43,339 nucleotides of DNA, taken from positions 1 through 43,339 of the forward strand of contig MPUH01000609.1 in assembly GCA_001970955.1 (NCBI GenBank), given 5' to 3'. Below the pieces are notes generated by a model, which had not been told where the DNA came from, made no database searches, and saw nothing but the letters and a program-made list of their open reading frames with translations. The position numbers were made by a program, and so were the translations under genes. The DNA comes from Stentor coeruleus (Eukaryota; Ciliophora; Heterotrichea; Heterotrichida; Stentoridae). The stretch's first letter is position 1. Each line of letters starts with the position of its first letter. Positions 28,543 to 37,778 of this stretch are shown in pieces.

Positions 28543-29312
28543 TTATAAAAAGTGTAATAATTTATTGAATATGAGGAAAGTTAAGGGTTTGTTATTGAAA
28601 ATATGTTAGAGTTTTAAGATTTTTTTTGTGTATTTTGTAATAGGATTATGAGATTTTAGTATTTAGTGGTTTTTGGAGTTTGAGGCTTTTTACCTAGTAA
28701 AAAATGTTATAAAGATGGTAAATGGGATAGATTAGATTAGAAAATAAGATAAGATAAAAGGATTTTAGGTATTAGGTGTTTGTGAAGTTTATAAGAATGA
28801 GAATATAGTTTTAAAGCAAATAAAGGTATTTAGAATTAGGATTTGGATGAGTAGAATAGATTAAAATGTGTATGAGAAGTTTGTTTATAATATAATTTAC
28901 AAATAATTTATATATGAGTTTTTAAAGGGTTTTTTAGAGGTAAGAATAATATTGAATATGAGAATAAGATGAAATATTAGAATCTGCTTTATGCTTTCTT
29001 TGTTAGAATTGTTCTTGAGTCTTGTGGTTTTCTGGAATTTTTAATTATGAAATGAACCTTATAGTTATGTTTTGATAGATTTGAGAACATATAAGAAACA
29101 CTTAATTATTTTATATCATAAAAACAACGCACTATCTCTAAAAACCATCAGCTTTTCATATAAAATAACTTCAATTATCATTAGAAAAAATTATAAATTT
29201 TATTCCATAACCCTAAGCATCCTTATAAAACTGATAACCCTAATATTCACAACTTCTAATTCCAAATAATATTTTGTTAACATCAAATTTCCTAATAAAA
29301 TCCACATTGCAA
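28543..29312. other. Tandem-gene spacer with extreme skew switch
   Basis: By hand count 28561-28800 has about 56 G and 3 C; 29101-29280 has about 6 G and 34 C. A hairpin (29058-29071 with 29086-29095, 10 bp with a 4-nt bulge) lies at the change. A 65-codon frame at 29072-29269 is spacer-like and not called. Confidence 0.7.
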
Positions 29313-30047
29313 ATGGAGCCAGGAACTATACAGAAAAATTACAACTTTTCATCCTCACTCGAGAGTATCCTTCAATGTAAACAAATCCTTGAAAACTCTA
29401 TCGATAAATCACAGAAAAAAATCAACAACTTACGAAAAGCCTTACTTCAAGAAAGAGAAAAAAACAAACAACTGCAAACCCAGCTGGACAATTTCGAAGT
29501 TATGGAGTCAAAAATGAAGCTCCTTCAAGAGGAAGTTATAGAAAAAAACAAAGAGATAAAAAAATTCCAAGAACAACTAAGCAAAGTTAATCATCAAGCT
29601 GAAGACTCAGATTCTGATACCTGGAAAGAATTATACGAGACAACAAAATACATAAAATTCTCATCAAATGCCGACTACATCGAAATATCAAAAGCAGTCA
29701 AAGAAACCCTAGACAAAATCCTATCTTCCACGCAAATGAGAACTTTCATATCATCTAAAAAACGAGCATTAGAAGAAATTCAATATCTAGCCAACACTTT
29801 ATGCTTCGAAAAATTACTATTTTGTATATGCCGTTTAAACATCGATATTATATGTTTTTTTGAAGATAACCTAAACACTTGTAATACTTTAGACACTGAA
29901 AACTACCCAANTTTCGAAAAATTACTATTTTGTATATGCCGTTTAAACATCGACATTATATGTTTTTTTGAAGATAACCTAAACACTTGTAATACTTTAG
30001 ACACTGAAAACTACCCAACACCTAATCAGAAACATAAATTTTATTAA
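29313..30047 (+). CDS. Coiled-coil protein, 36 codons duplicated by an assembly joint
   Basis: From the ATG at 29313 the product is about 208 aa after removing the duplication; an upstream in-frame ATG at 29274 would add 13 residues. Residues about 30-105 form a strong coiled coil (KINNLRKALLQEREKNKQLQTQL, split by short polar turns). The C-terminal part is globular, with a Cys-rich segment (LLFCICRLNIDIICFF). The N at 29911 separates two copies of 106 bp. The offset is 108 bp, so the frame survives and a 36-residue stretch appears twice in the naive translation. No family recognised; probably a structural or adaptor protein. Confidence 0.75.
   Translation: MEPGTIQKNYNFSSSLESILQCKQILENSIDKSQKKINNLRKALLQEREKNKQLQTQLDNFEVMESKMKLLQEEVIEKNKEIKKFQEQLSKVNHQAEDSDSDTWKELYETTKYIKFSSNADYIEISKAVKETLDKILSSTQMRTFISSKKRALEEIQYLANTLCFEKLLFCICRLNIDIICFFEDNLNTCNTLDTENYPXFEKLLFCICRLNIDIICFFEDNLNTCNTLDTENYPTPNQKHKFY
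29805..30018. repeat. Direct duplication flanking N at 29911 (assembly joint)
   Basis: 29805-29910 and 29913-30018 are near-identical (one T/C difference). Confidence 0.9.
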
Positions 30048-30084
30048 TATTTACTTATAACCTTTCTATATTTATATAATATTT

Positions 30085-30594
30085 TTAACTATCATATTGT
30101 TGTTTAGCTCTAACTTCATCATCTTGTTTCCACTTTTTTAATCCTATTTTCTGTTTTTCTCTTCTAGCAAGTTCTCTTTCAAGTTTACTTGATATATCTT
30201 CAGGTCCAGTTTTTCTAAAGTTTACATTTTTGACGAATTTCGACCTATTTGCAGGACGGTCTTTGTCTGGGATTTCTTGAGCTGATTTCCAATTGTCTAG
30301 AATTGCTGTGCTTTCACTAGCAAAATAATCGTATTGTTCAATAAAATCTGCGTCTATTTTAGACATAACTGGAGCTTTGGAGATAATGGCTGAAGAGTAT
30401 TCTGGTTTTTTTGGTGGTTTTTTGTGGGGTTTTGGTTTTTCTTTGTTTTTGAAGGTATTGATGAGATCAAGAGGGTTTGGTAAAGCTGATGGGTTTGGTA
30501 TAAAAGCTTTATGGGGTCGTTTTTGAGGGAGTTCGTCTGAACTGGAAAGGTCGATCTTGGTTGGATCGAAGTCCTCATTTGAGCTTTGGGACAT
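30085..30594 (-). CDS. Unknown charged protein
   Basis: 169 aa. The N-terminal half is proline- and lysine-rich and disordered (FKNKEKPKPHKKPPKKPEY). The C-terminal third is a charged helix (KLERELARREKQKIGLKKWKQDDEVRAKQQ). The middle has a YDYFASESTAILDNW segment. The composition resembles small nuclear, splicing-associated proteins, but no family can be named. Convergent with the coiled-coil gene, with a 37-nt gap between the stops. Confidence 0.7.
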   Translation of the reverse strand: MSQSSNEDFDPTKIDLSSSDELPQKRPHKAFIPNPSALPNPLDLINTFKNKEKPKPHKKPPKKPEYSSAIISKAPVMSKIDADFIEQYDYFASESTAILDNWKSAQEIPDKDRPANRSKFVKNVNFRKTGPEDISSKLERELARREKQKIGLKKWKQDDEVRAKQQYDS

Positions 30595-31066
30595 TGTTAT
30601 GTAATAAGCATTTATGTTTGAGGTATTTTGAGAAAATTTTATGATTATGGAGGAAAAGTATGTGTTTATATGAGAAAAGTGCAGTGATAATGCGAGATTA
30701 TAAGGTATGTAGTGGTATGGCTTTAGAAGGATATTAGGGTTTATAGGGTTTTTTTATTGATTATAGGATTTTATTTAGTAAACATATAAAATCCTTGTTA
30801 AAACAAAAAATCNTGTGGTATGGCTTTAGAAGGATATTAGGGTTTATAGGTTTTTTTTATTGATTATAGGATTTTATTTAGTAAACATATAAAATCCTTG
30901 TTAAAACAAAAAATCAGCCTTTATCAACATCTTTCCAGAACTTTATTCTCATATAATAATTACTCTTAATAAAAAATCCTAAAAAAAATAACAAAAACCT
31001 TAATACTTATCTCTAAGACCCTTCACATAAATCATGCTAAATCCTCCTTATAGACTACACCAAAAA
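30595..31066. other. Spacer with skew switch, hairpin and assembly joint
   Basis: G-rich at the left, C-rich from about 30920. AGGATTTTAT (30765-30774) pairs perfectly with ATAAAATCCT (30786-30795); the joint at N 30813 repeats this hairpin. Confidence 0.6.
30712..30915. repeat. Direct duplication flanking N at 30813 (assembly joint)
   Basis: 30712-30812 and 30815-30915 are near-identical, with one G/T change beside a T-run. Confidence 0.9.
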
Positions 31067-31139
31067 AGTCAACTGCAGGATTTGAACCCGCGACCTTTCG
31101 CTTACGAGACGAAAACAATAGCCACTATGCTAAGTAGGC
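31067..31139 (-). tRNA. tRNA-Thr(CGU), acceptor stem imperfect
   Basis: 73-nt cloverleaf on the minus strand. Acceptor GCCTACT/AGTTGAC pairs at 5 of 7 positions (C2-A71 and U4-U69 mismatched). The D arm has A14, G18G19 and A21, with U13-U22 unpaired. Anticodon stem TTCGT/GCGAA with loop CTCGTAA gives anticodon CGT, reading ACG (Thr); the same loop occurs in other eukaryotic tRNA-Thr(CGU). The T arm is GCGGG-TTCAAAT-CCTGC. Pol III signals are intact: A box TAGCATAGTGG, B box GGTTCAAATCC, and a T6 terminator right after the 3' end. No intron; CCA not encoded. The mismatches leave open a tRNA pseudogene. Confidence 0.8.
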
Positions 31140-31192
31140 TCTTACCTCACTCCCATATATCATAATATTAATCTCTAATCATTAAACTTAAC

Positions 31193-32452
31193 CTAAAAAA
31201 CCTTATTATGTCTAAACGGAACATTATCTAAAGCCATCTGTGCAGTATTCATCCTTATATCTTCAAAACATATTCCAACCTTATTATGCAAAAGATACTT
31301 AAGACATTCAGTAATATTCGTCACATCATCAATCCCAGAATGATGTTTCCCACTATGTGGTATTGAAAATAACGATAATAACTCCATCATGCCACCTTTA
31401 AATTTAGGGATAAGGAATTTTATATTGATCCAAGCATTAAAATAGTTGTTTATAGGGAGTTTTTTATATTGAGCTTCATTTCTCAAACATGTTTTTAAAT
31501 CCCAGTCACCACAAGTAACAAAAATCCATCTAGTTTGGATAATATTATTTGTCACTAAGAAATTATGGAAGTTTTGTAATACTTCAGGTAATTTGTATTG
31601 ACCATTAACCATATCTTGTGTTATACCAGTAAGATTTGTGCAGAAATCTGTAATATTAGGGACAATATCAGGTTGAATATAACTATGGAAGATATACTCA
31701 ACATTAAATGTTTGGGCATTAAGAACTTTGACTGGAAACTCGATGATTTCTTGACAAGGTAAAGTCCCATTTTCTATACAATTTGCTTCAAAGTCTAATA
31801 TTAGGAAATAATCAAAATCTATAGGTTTATAATCAATTGGCACTGAAATTTTATTTATAATGACCTTTGAAAAATACTTTGGAGATATGAACCCCCCAAA
31901 GCCTGAGCTTAATATAACTTGATTTTCTGATACATAAAATTTCATCCCTTCAGATATAGCTAAAGGTAAATCAATAAAAATAAACACTTCACAATTAACT
32001 CGAGCTCCACTTATTACTTGATTATCTCCAGGAAGTCCTCTAGCAAAATGTATGTGATTTCTTTGCATTTTGTATAGACCTCGGGTTTTTATTGACTTCC
32101 ATGATGCTTTGTTAGTTCCATGTACGACAATTGGATAGTCATTTGGGTTTAGGATTGGTGTTAGAAGTTCCTCATCTTTGACTTGAGAAATTGTATGACC
32201 CTGATTGGCTCTAATAAAAGTAATTCCGTTTTCTTGTAATAAAGAAAAACGGGTTTTTTCATCATTGGCTACTAGGGTTGTAATGATTTCTGGGGTTACT
32301 GATGAGAATTCTCGTTTGGAAAGAAGTTCTTGGAGATTCACGTAACCAGCAGCGTTGATTGATAAACCAAGCTCGCCTATACCATGTCGAAGTGCCCATG
32401 ATAGTTTTTTAGAGACTTTGATATAGTTTATTTGAGGCTGCCTTTTTTTCAT
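31193..32452 (-). CDS. Tpt1 RNA 2'-phosphotransferase fused to ERI1-type 3'-5' exonuclease
   Basis: 419-aa single frame, no N. Residues 10-205 are a complete Tpt1/KptA domain: KLSWALRHG (R22, H23), IRANQGH (R81, H86), VHGT (110-113), HIHFARGLPGD (133-143) and FISPKYF near the end. Tpt1 removes the 2'-phosphate left at tRNA splice junctions, using NAD+. Residues 214-390 are a DEDDh exonuclease closest to ERI1/3'hExo: LILDFEANC (D220, E222), EIIEFPV, TDFCTNLTGIT, GDWDL (D318) and HSGIDD (H371, D376). All five catalytic residues are present. ERI1 trims 5.8S rRNA, histone mRNA and small RNAs. The two domains meet after a ~10-residue linker. It lies 53 nt upstream of a tRNA-Thr on the same strand. 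I know of no described protein with this domain pair. Domain calls are very sure; joint function is inference. Confidence 0.96.
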   Translation of the reverse strand: MKKRQPQINYIKVSKKLSWALRHGIGELGLSINAAGYVNLQELLSKREFSSVTPEIITTLVANDEKTRFSLLQENGITFIRANQGHTISQVKDEELLTPILNPNDYPIVVHGTNKASWKSIKTRGLYKMQRNHIHFARGLPGDNQVISGARVNCEVFIFIDLPLAISEGMKFYVSENQVILSSGFGGFISPKYFSKVIINKISVPIDYKPIDFDYFLILDFEANCIENGTLPCQEIIEFPVKVLNAQTFNVEYIFHSYIQPDIVPNITDFCTNLTGITQDMVNGQYKLPEVLQNFHNFLVTNNIIQTRWIFVTCGDWDLKTCLRNEAQYKKLPINNYFNAWINIKFLIPKFKGGMMELLSLFSIPHSGKHHSGIDDVTNITECLKYLLHNKVGICFEDIRMNTAQMALDNVPFRHNKVF

Positions 32453-32692
32453 GTTTTATTATATGAGTATTTGTTATATGATATCAGAAATATGGTAGAG
32501 AGATATTATAAAGATTATGAAATGAGGATATAAGAAGTAATCGACGATATAAATATTATATAATATATATTTCCATTATATAATAACAAAAAAATCGATA
32601 TATTATCTTAAAGTATTTACATATTTAATATCTATTAACATCATCTAACTCTTTTAAATTTATATAAAACTTCAAGCCCAATCCTCATACAT

Positions 32693-33606
32693 TTATATCA
32701 ATATTTTATTCATCTTATAAATTATTTTCATAATATTACTCTTGGCAAAATTATCAATAATAATAATATTCGCGCATTTTGTATGTCCTCTACACCTAAT
32801 ATGCATATTCTCAAAACTCTTGTGCATTTCTTCATTAACATCAACTGCAGTATTAATAAGATGATCTTTAATATCACTAAAAGTAGGTGTAAAAATCCAA
32901 CTAACTTTTAATAATTTTTTTTCTAAAGGGAACATCGACACTAAATTTTCATTATACTTTCTAATCATTTTGATGCTATTTTTATTAGGATAGTTTTTTT
33001 TATAATATTATTATTCCATAAAAAATTTGATATTTTATGAATTTTCGGCACACATACCATAGCCCTTTGTGAACTACTAATCAACGTAAATAAAGGAGTA
33101 TCTAATTGAGTTTCTTTATATACAAAATATTCAGAAAGTTCTTCTTCTATAATTTTTTGTAGTTTTATATATCTTTTAGATGATCCATTACGGAAATGGC
33201 TTATTTCGATAACAAGAACTTCACATTCATGTTTTGATAGAAATTTTCTTACATCTTGAAGGACATTTTGAATTTTTGGCCCTGTGTGACAATGATAAAT
33301 ATACCAATTTTTGTTTAGATATCCTACTCTTAGGTCTAGATATCTTGCTCCAGATTTTAATTGTTTGTATATGTTTAAGATTTGAGTTTTTTCCATTTTG
33401 TTTACACTTTTTGTTAGAAGACCTGAACTGATTGAGATGATTTTATGAACTGATCTTGAGACTGAGCCTGGCATAATTTGATTTGTGAATTTATAAGCTC
33501 CACTATCGTGGGTTCCTGGAATAACTAGTTCTTGAAGAGTTTTATGTCCGATTATGTGTAGAGAATCCCGCATCCAGGTTGAAGGCTGTATATATTTTGG
33601 CTCCAT
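32693..33606 (-). CDS. PI-PLC X-domain protein, split by a one-base frameshift
   Basis: Two overlapping frames (33606-32965 and 32968-32693) make one PLC-X (PLCXD-like) protein. First part: IPGTHDSGAYKF with catalytic H33, RYLDLRVGY (D91, R93) and YIYHCH with the second His at 105/107. Second part: VSWIFTPTF and ANIIIIDNFA, the family's C-terminal strands. The frame changes in an A8 run (T8 on plus, about 32994-33001). One extra A gives a continuous 304-aa protein in which the residues between the parts are also sensible. It lacks PH, EF-hand, Y and C2 domains, as in PLCXD proteins of animals and bacterial PI-PLC. Expected to cleave phosphatidylinositol or a related lipid. An assembly indel is more likely than a true mutation. 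Confidence 0.88.
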
Positions 33607-34204
33607 TTTAGATAATTATATTGAGAAAAGATATTATGTTGGGATTTGGTTTGCTGTATGATTTAGAAGGAATGAGATTGAAAAAGAAATGATTTTGGGA
33701 TGGGTGTATAAGATTTTTTATAAAAGTGTGAGATTGTTTAAGTGTATATATGGGAATAAGATGTTTTTGGTTATTAAATGAAATAGTTTTATGAATATAG
33801 GTTGGAATTGTAAGGTTTATTGGTTTGAATTAGATGGTTTGATTTTAGGAAGCAAATGTCTTGAGGATGATGAAAATAGATTTCTACTAAATGGCTGATT
33901 TAGTTAGAATTTAGAATCAAGAAAATAATGAATGCTTTTTTGGAAATAAGTTGGTTATATGAAAAATATCTAATTAAATAGAGGGAAAAGCTACATAATA
34001 CATAAAATTATTTCAGGATTTATATTATAATACTTAAAAGCCTTAGTGCATATTCAATATCAAACCAAAGCTTTAAACCTACTATTTTTATAATTTGCTT
34101 TAATATGAGAGAATATCATAAATAATGCACATTAAAAATCAATGATATTAATATAAAATGCCTAATTTAATGTTTTCCTGCCAATCAAAATTCCAAACTG
34201 ACCT
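33607..34204. other. Spacer upstream of the PLC gene
   Basis: G-rich on the plus strand to about 34000, then more C-rich; no gene seen. Must carry the PLC promoter. Confidence 0.55.
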
Positions 34205-34489
34205 CTATACAAAATCATAAATATTCTCTTCAATCCAAGATGATTTAACCAAAGCTCCAATCCCAATCATCAAAGATAAAGTTCTGATCAAGTAATCAAC
34301 TGAAGGACCAACTGAAGATGGTGAAACGGCTATGCTGTTAACTAAAAAAGAGATGTTAGATAAGGTTATTAAAAGAGAAAGGGAAATTTTTAAGCGTAAA
34401 TAATAAGTCTTATGTTTTAATAAACTAAGTACCTGCTTTTTAGGAATTGGAGGTAGTTGTGATAGATTGAATAACCCCCTTCTACCCAT
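34205..34489 (-). CDS. Possible small membrane protein overlapping the SWR1 3' end
   Basis: 94-codon frame overlapping the last 73 nt of the remodeller gene in another frame. It has two hydrophobic stretches (ISLSLLITLSNISFLV and LIRTLSLMIGIGALV) and a normal-looking end (SSWIEENIYDF). The non-overlapping part reads like coding DNA rather than spacer. It may be a separate gene with an overlapping start, a 3' exon I could not join with a 15- or 16-nt intron, or chance. Low confidence. Confidence 0.3.
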   Translation of the reverse strand: MGRRGLFNLSQLPPIPKKQVLSLLKHKTYYLRLKISLSLLITLSNISFLVNSIAVSPSSVGPSVDYLIRTLSLMIGIGALVKSSWIEENIYDFV

Positions 34490-37400
34490 TCGACGGCCAT
34501 ATCTTCACCTTCACTGTTTTCAATAGTTTCTTCGAACTCTTCATCGGTTGAGGATTGGATTTCTAATGGATGATCTTCAAGGTAATGAGATATACACATT
34601 TTTGTTACTGGCTCGAGCTGTTGGAGGAAATTGTATTGATTTTCTTCGAATTCTTTGAGGTCTTGCATTTCTTCTTCACGGGCTATGTTTAGAGCTGCTA
34701 AGTCTTCTTTGTCTTCGACTTCTTTGCAAGCTGCTTCAAGATCTTCGTCTTGGATATTCTCAAAGAATTCTTTGACACGGGTTTTGTGGCTTTGGAGGTA
34801 TATTGTTGTGAACTGACCACCTTCCATAATAAGGTTATCAAGATGAGATTTCTGCATTGATTTTTTCAATATATTTTCTTCAATCGTAAAAGAACTAATA
34901 AGTCGATAAATATGCACATTCCTTGTTTGACCTATTCTATGGCATCGATCTTGAGCTTGTTTATCCATAGCTGGATTCCAATCAGTATCATAAAAAATAA
35001 CAACATCAGCTCCAGTTAAATTTATCCCAAGACCACCACTTCTAGTTGATGATATAAAACAAAATATTCTTGGATCAAGATTGAAAATATCCACAACCCT
35101 TTGCCTTTGTTCTACCCTTGTACTTCCATCAAGACGAAGATAAGAATGTCCATGAATATTCATAAAACTTTCTAATATATCAAGCATTCTTGCCATTTGA
35201 GTAAAAATCACACATTTATGTCCATCTTTTTTCAGCATACCTAAAAGTATTGAGAGTTTTCGAAGTTTCCCACAGTCATGCTCAATACTTTTCCTATCAG
35301 GGAATAATAAGTGAAAACGATTAGCAATTGCATGAAACCCAGCAATCATAGGAAGTATTAATGACATCATAACTTTTTCTTGATAATTCATCTTATCCGT
35401 AAACACATTGTTATGATGTAAATCTAAAACTACAGATCTCGTTTCAATCTTGGGCTGTATAGTCAGAAAATTGTAAAATACATCATGAAAATCTTTAGTT
35501 CTATCTTCCTCTGTTTTAAGCATGTTAAAAGGTTTTTTCCATAACCCTAAATAACTTTTGAAATCAAAACATTTTCTTGTTCTAAACCCATATATTGGTT
35601 TTAAATCATATTTCCAGCAGGCTCCACTTTTTTGTATAAAACTTTCTTTAATCTCACTAACTCCTCTTAAACCTCCTCTACCAGTTTTTTGTACAATTTT
35701 TGTATAGGCTAAATCAATAACTTCTTTGGCTTCAATTATATCAAAATATTCACGTTCAGGCAGATTACAAAACCCGTCTTCCATAAAAAAGCATTTTTCT
35801 TTCCAATCTAAGACAAAACTACTATGCACCCTATATCTCAAAGGTAACAAATACCAAGGTGAAGCAACAAGTCTAGGGGCGAATAAATCCGGATGATTAC
35901 AAACCTTCCTCAACTGCATCAATATATTCATAATCCCTACACTATCTTCCTTATGCGAATACCTTCTCTCCAAAAACTCATCATACAAAAACTGTTGCCT
36001 CCTACTTAACGGACAAAAAACCACATGTTCAATCTTATCCGGAAGTTGTTTTTCCACATCTTTTTTCATCCTCCTCAAAACAAAAGGTCTTAAAATCGAA
36101 TGTAATCTCTGTATAATATTCATACTAAAATCCGTATTCTGTACAATCGATGTATTAAAAGGACTAGAAAACCAAGCATGAAAATCTTGATGTGAATAAA
36201 AAAGTGAAGGCATTAAAAAATGTAACAAACTCCATAACTCCATAACATCATTTTGTAAAGGTGTTCCAGATAACAAAAGTCTACGTTTTGAGTTGAATTT
36301 CAATAAAACCTGCCATCTTTGTGAATGAAAGTTTTTTATATGTTGTGCTTCATCAAGTACTAAATAATACCATTGTTTTCTTTTAAATGCAAATTGATCT
36401 TGAACAACAAGTTTATATGATGTGATACATACATTGAATGAATTGAATTTCGACCACCCAACACGTTTATTTTTACGTTCTTTTTGTGAACCGAAGTATG
36501 TGAGAACTTTAAGCCCTGGACACCATTTTTTTAATTCCATTTCCCAGTTTATAACAATACTAGTTGGAACTACTATAAGATGTGGTCCCCATATACCTCT
36601 TTCACATGCTAAATAAGCGAATAATGCTATTGTTTGTATTGTTTTACCTAAACCCATCTCATCAGCTAATATCCCATTAAGGTTTTTATCATGTAAAGCA
36701 ACAAGCCAATCTAAACCTATATGTTGATATTCTCTAAGTTCATGTTTAATCATAAATGGTACACGGGTATAAATTTCATGTTGCCCATCAATACCATCTT
36801 CCATTACTAAAGTATCTGGATTACTTTGAATTAAATCTTTTTGTTCTTCTATTTCCCAACGATGTCCTTTACGTTTTAAGACTATGTTTATTGGTTTACG
36901 TTTTTCTAAGAGTTTTTTTGCTACTTTGCTTGAGAGTTCTAAGTGTTTGTCTACTAGTTTATCAAGACGTTTACTACGAGAAATCTGACGTTTTTCTTCT
37001 AATTGTAACACCCCGACATGATGGGCGATTTTTTCTACTGCTTTCCAGTACTTATGGACGATTTTGCAGATTTTTGATATGGATTTTTCTCGGAGTTTTA
37101 TGAATTCAGCTTCGATTTTGTCTTGGCTTTCTTTTTTTTGCTTGATGCTTTGAAGGCAGCTTTTAAGGCATTTTTTAGCTGAGGAAATTTTTAGTTTGCG
37201 TTCTTTTTCAAAGTAATTCGCCATCCACTCCATTTCTCTCAATAGGTATTCCCAGGTTGTGTTGTTTCGTGGCGGCTCGGCTATTGGGAGCATTTTTTTC
37301 CCGAGGTTTGATTTAAGGTTTTTGGTCCTTTCAACTATATGGCTATAATGGTTTTGTAAGTCAATCAAACTTGGCTTTAGAGTTGTTTTTTCAGTTCTTT

Positions 37401-37626
37401 TTGGCTCAAAGTCTTCATTGGTCTTTCTACGTTTGTATCCAGTGTCAGGACAAGTATAGTCCCTTTCGCGCTTTTTTGGTAGTTCTACTGTGATATCTTG
37501 ACATAGGTCCCCCAACAGTGACTGAAGTGTAGGTGAGTGGTCGGGTTTAACAGATTTTTGTTGGCCTTGACGATCGTGTTTGCTTGGAAATGTGAATTCT
37601 TGATAAACTGGTTCTGAAGTTTGCAT
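34417..37626 (-). CDS. SWR1/SRCAP-type SNF2 chromatin-remodelling ATPase
   Basis: 1069 aa. Residues about 120-205 look like an HSA domain (EWMANYFEKERKLK...). The SNF2 N-terminal lobe starts near 295: DEMGLGKT (322-329), DEAQHIKNF (425-433) and LLSGTPLQND. Then comes RPFVLRRMKKDVEKQLPDK, typical of SWR1/SRCAP. After an insertion, the C-terminal lobe shows LRLDGSTRVEQRQ, RSGGLGINL and QAQDRCHRIGQTR, then LDNLIMEGGQFTT as in SWR1. The family exchanges H2A-H2B for H2A.Z-H2B in nucleosomes inside a multi-subunit nuclear complex. The inter-lobe insertion is short compared with yeast SWR1 and animal SRCAP, as is the whole protein. EP400 and INO80 are the alternatives, but the motifs favour SWR1/SRCAP. 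The acidic C-terminal tail could bind histones. Confidence 0.95.
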   Translation of the reverse strand: MQTSEPVYQEFTFPSKHDRQGQQKSVKPDHSPTLQSLLGDLCQDITVELPKKRERDYTCPDTGYKRRKTNEDFEPKRTEKTTLKPSLIDLQNHYSHIVERTKNLKSNLGKKMLPIAEPPRNNTTWEYLLREMEWMANYFEKERKLKISSAKKCLKSCLQSIKQKKESQDKIEAEFIKLREKSISKICKIVHKYWKAVEKIAHHVGVLQLEEKRQISRSKRLDKLVDKHLELSSKVAKKLLEKRKPINIVLKRKGHRWEIEEQKDLIQSNPDTLVMEDGIDGQHEIYTRVPFMIKHELREYQHIGLDWLVALHDKNLNGILADEMGLGKTIQTIALFAYLACERGIWGPHLIVVPTSIVINWEMELKKWCPGLKVLTYFGSQKERKNKRVGWSKFNSFNVCITSYKLVVQDQFAFKRKQWYYLVLDEAQHIKNFHSQRWQVLLKFNSKRRLLLSGTPLQNDVMELWSLLHFLMPSLFYSHQDFHAWFSSPFNTSIVQNTDFSMNIIQRLHSILRPFVLRRMKKDVEKQLPDKIEHVVFCPLSRRQQFLYDEFLERRYSHKEDSVGIMNILMQLRKVCNHPDLFAPRLVASPWYLLPLRYRVHSSFVLDWKEKCFFMEDGFCNLPEREYFDIIEAKEVIDLAYTKIVQKTGRGGLRGVSEIKESFIQKSGACWKYDLKPIYGFRTRKCFDFKSYLGLWKKPFNMLKTEEDRTKDFHDVFYNFLTIQPKIETRSVVLDLHHNNVFTDKMNYQEKVMMSLILPMIAGFHAIANRFHLLFPDRKSIEHDCGKLRKLSILLGMLKKDGHKCVIFTQMARMLDILESFMNIHGHSYLRLDGSTRVEQRQRVVDIFNLDPRIFCFISSTRSGGLGINLTGADVVIFYDTDWNPAMDKQAQDRCHRIGQTRNVHIYRLISSFTIEENILKKSMQKSHLDNLIMEGGQFTTIYLQSHKTRVKEFFENIQDEDLEAACKEVEDKEDLAALNIAREEEMQDLKEFEENQYNFLQQLEPVTKMCISHYLEDHPLEIQSSTDEEFEETIENSEGEDMAVEWVEGGYSIYHNYLQFLKSRYLVY

Positions 37627-37734
37627 AGCTTGAAGGCAGTATTTAATTAAGTGTAAGCATTCTCACATTAAGATTAAATAGCAAATATATTTTTTATTGT
37701 ATATATCATCATCTCTTATAGAACAAATACCAAG

Positions 37735-37778
37735 TTTGCTATGAAAACCACCAGAACTTCAAAAAGTGGTTAAGCAAA
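37735..37778. ncRNA. Two-tier hairpin, candidate structured RNA
   Basis: TTTGCT (37735-37740) pairs with AGCAAA (37773-37778), and AACCAC (37746-37751) pairs with GTGGTT (37766-37771), stacked around a small internal loop. Strand, ends and class are unknown. I compared it by eye with U1, U2, U4, U5, U6 and SRP RNA and saw no match. Confidence 0.25.

Noticed and set aside
29072..29269. 65-codon plus-strand frame
   Set aside because: C-rich spacer upstream of a coiled-coil gene; no features.
36756..37103. 115-codon plus-strand frame inside the SWR1 gene
   Set aside because: Antisense shadow of a conserved protein; no features.
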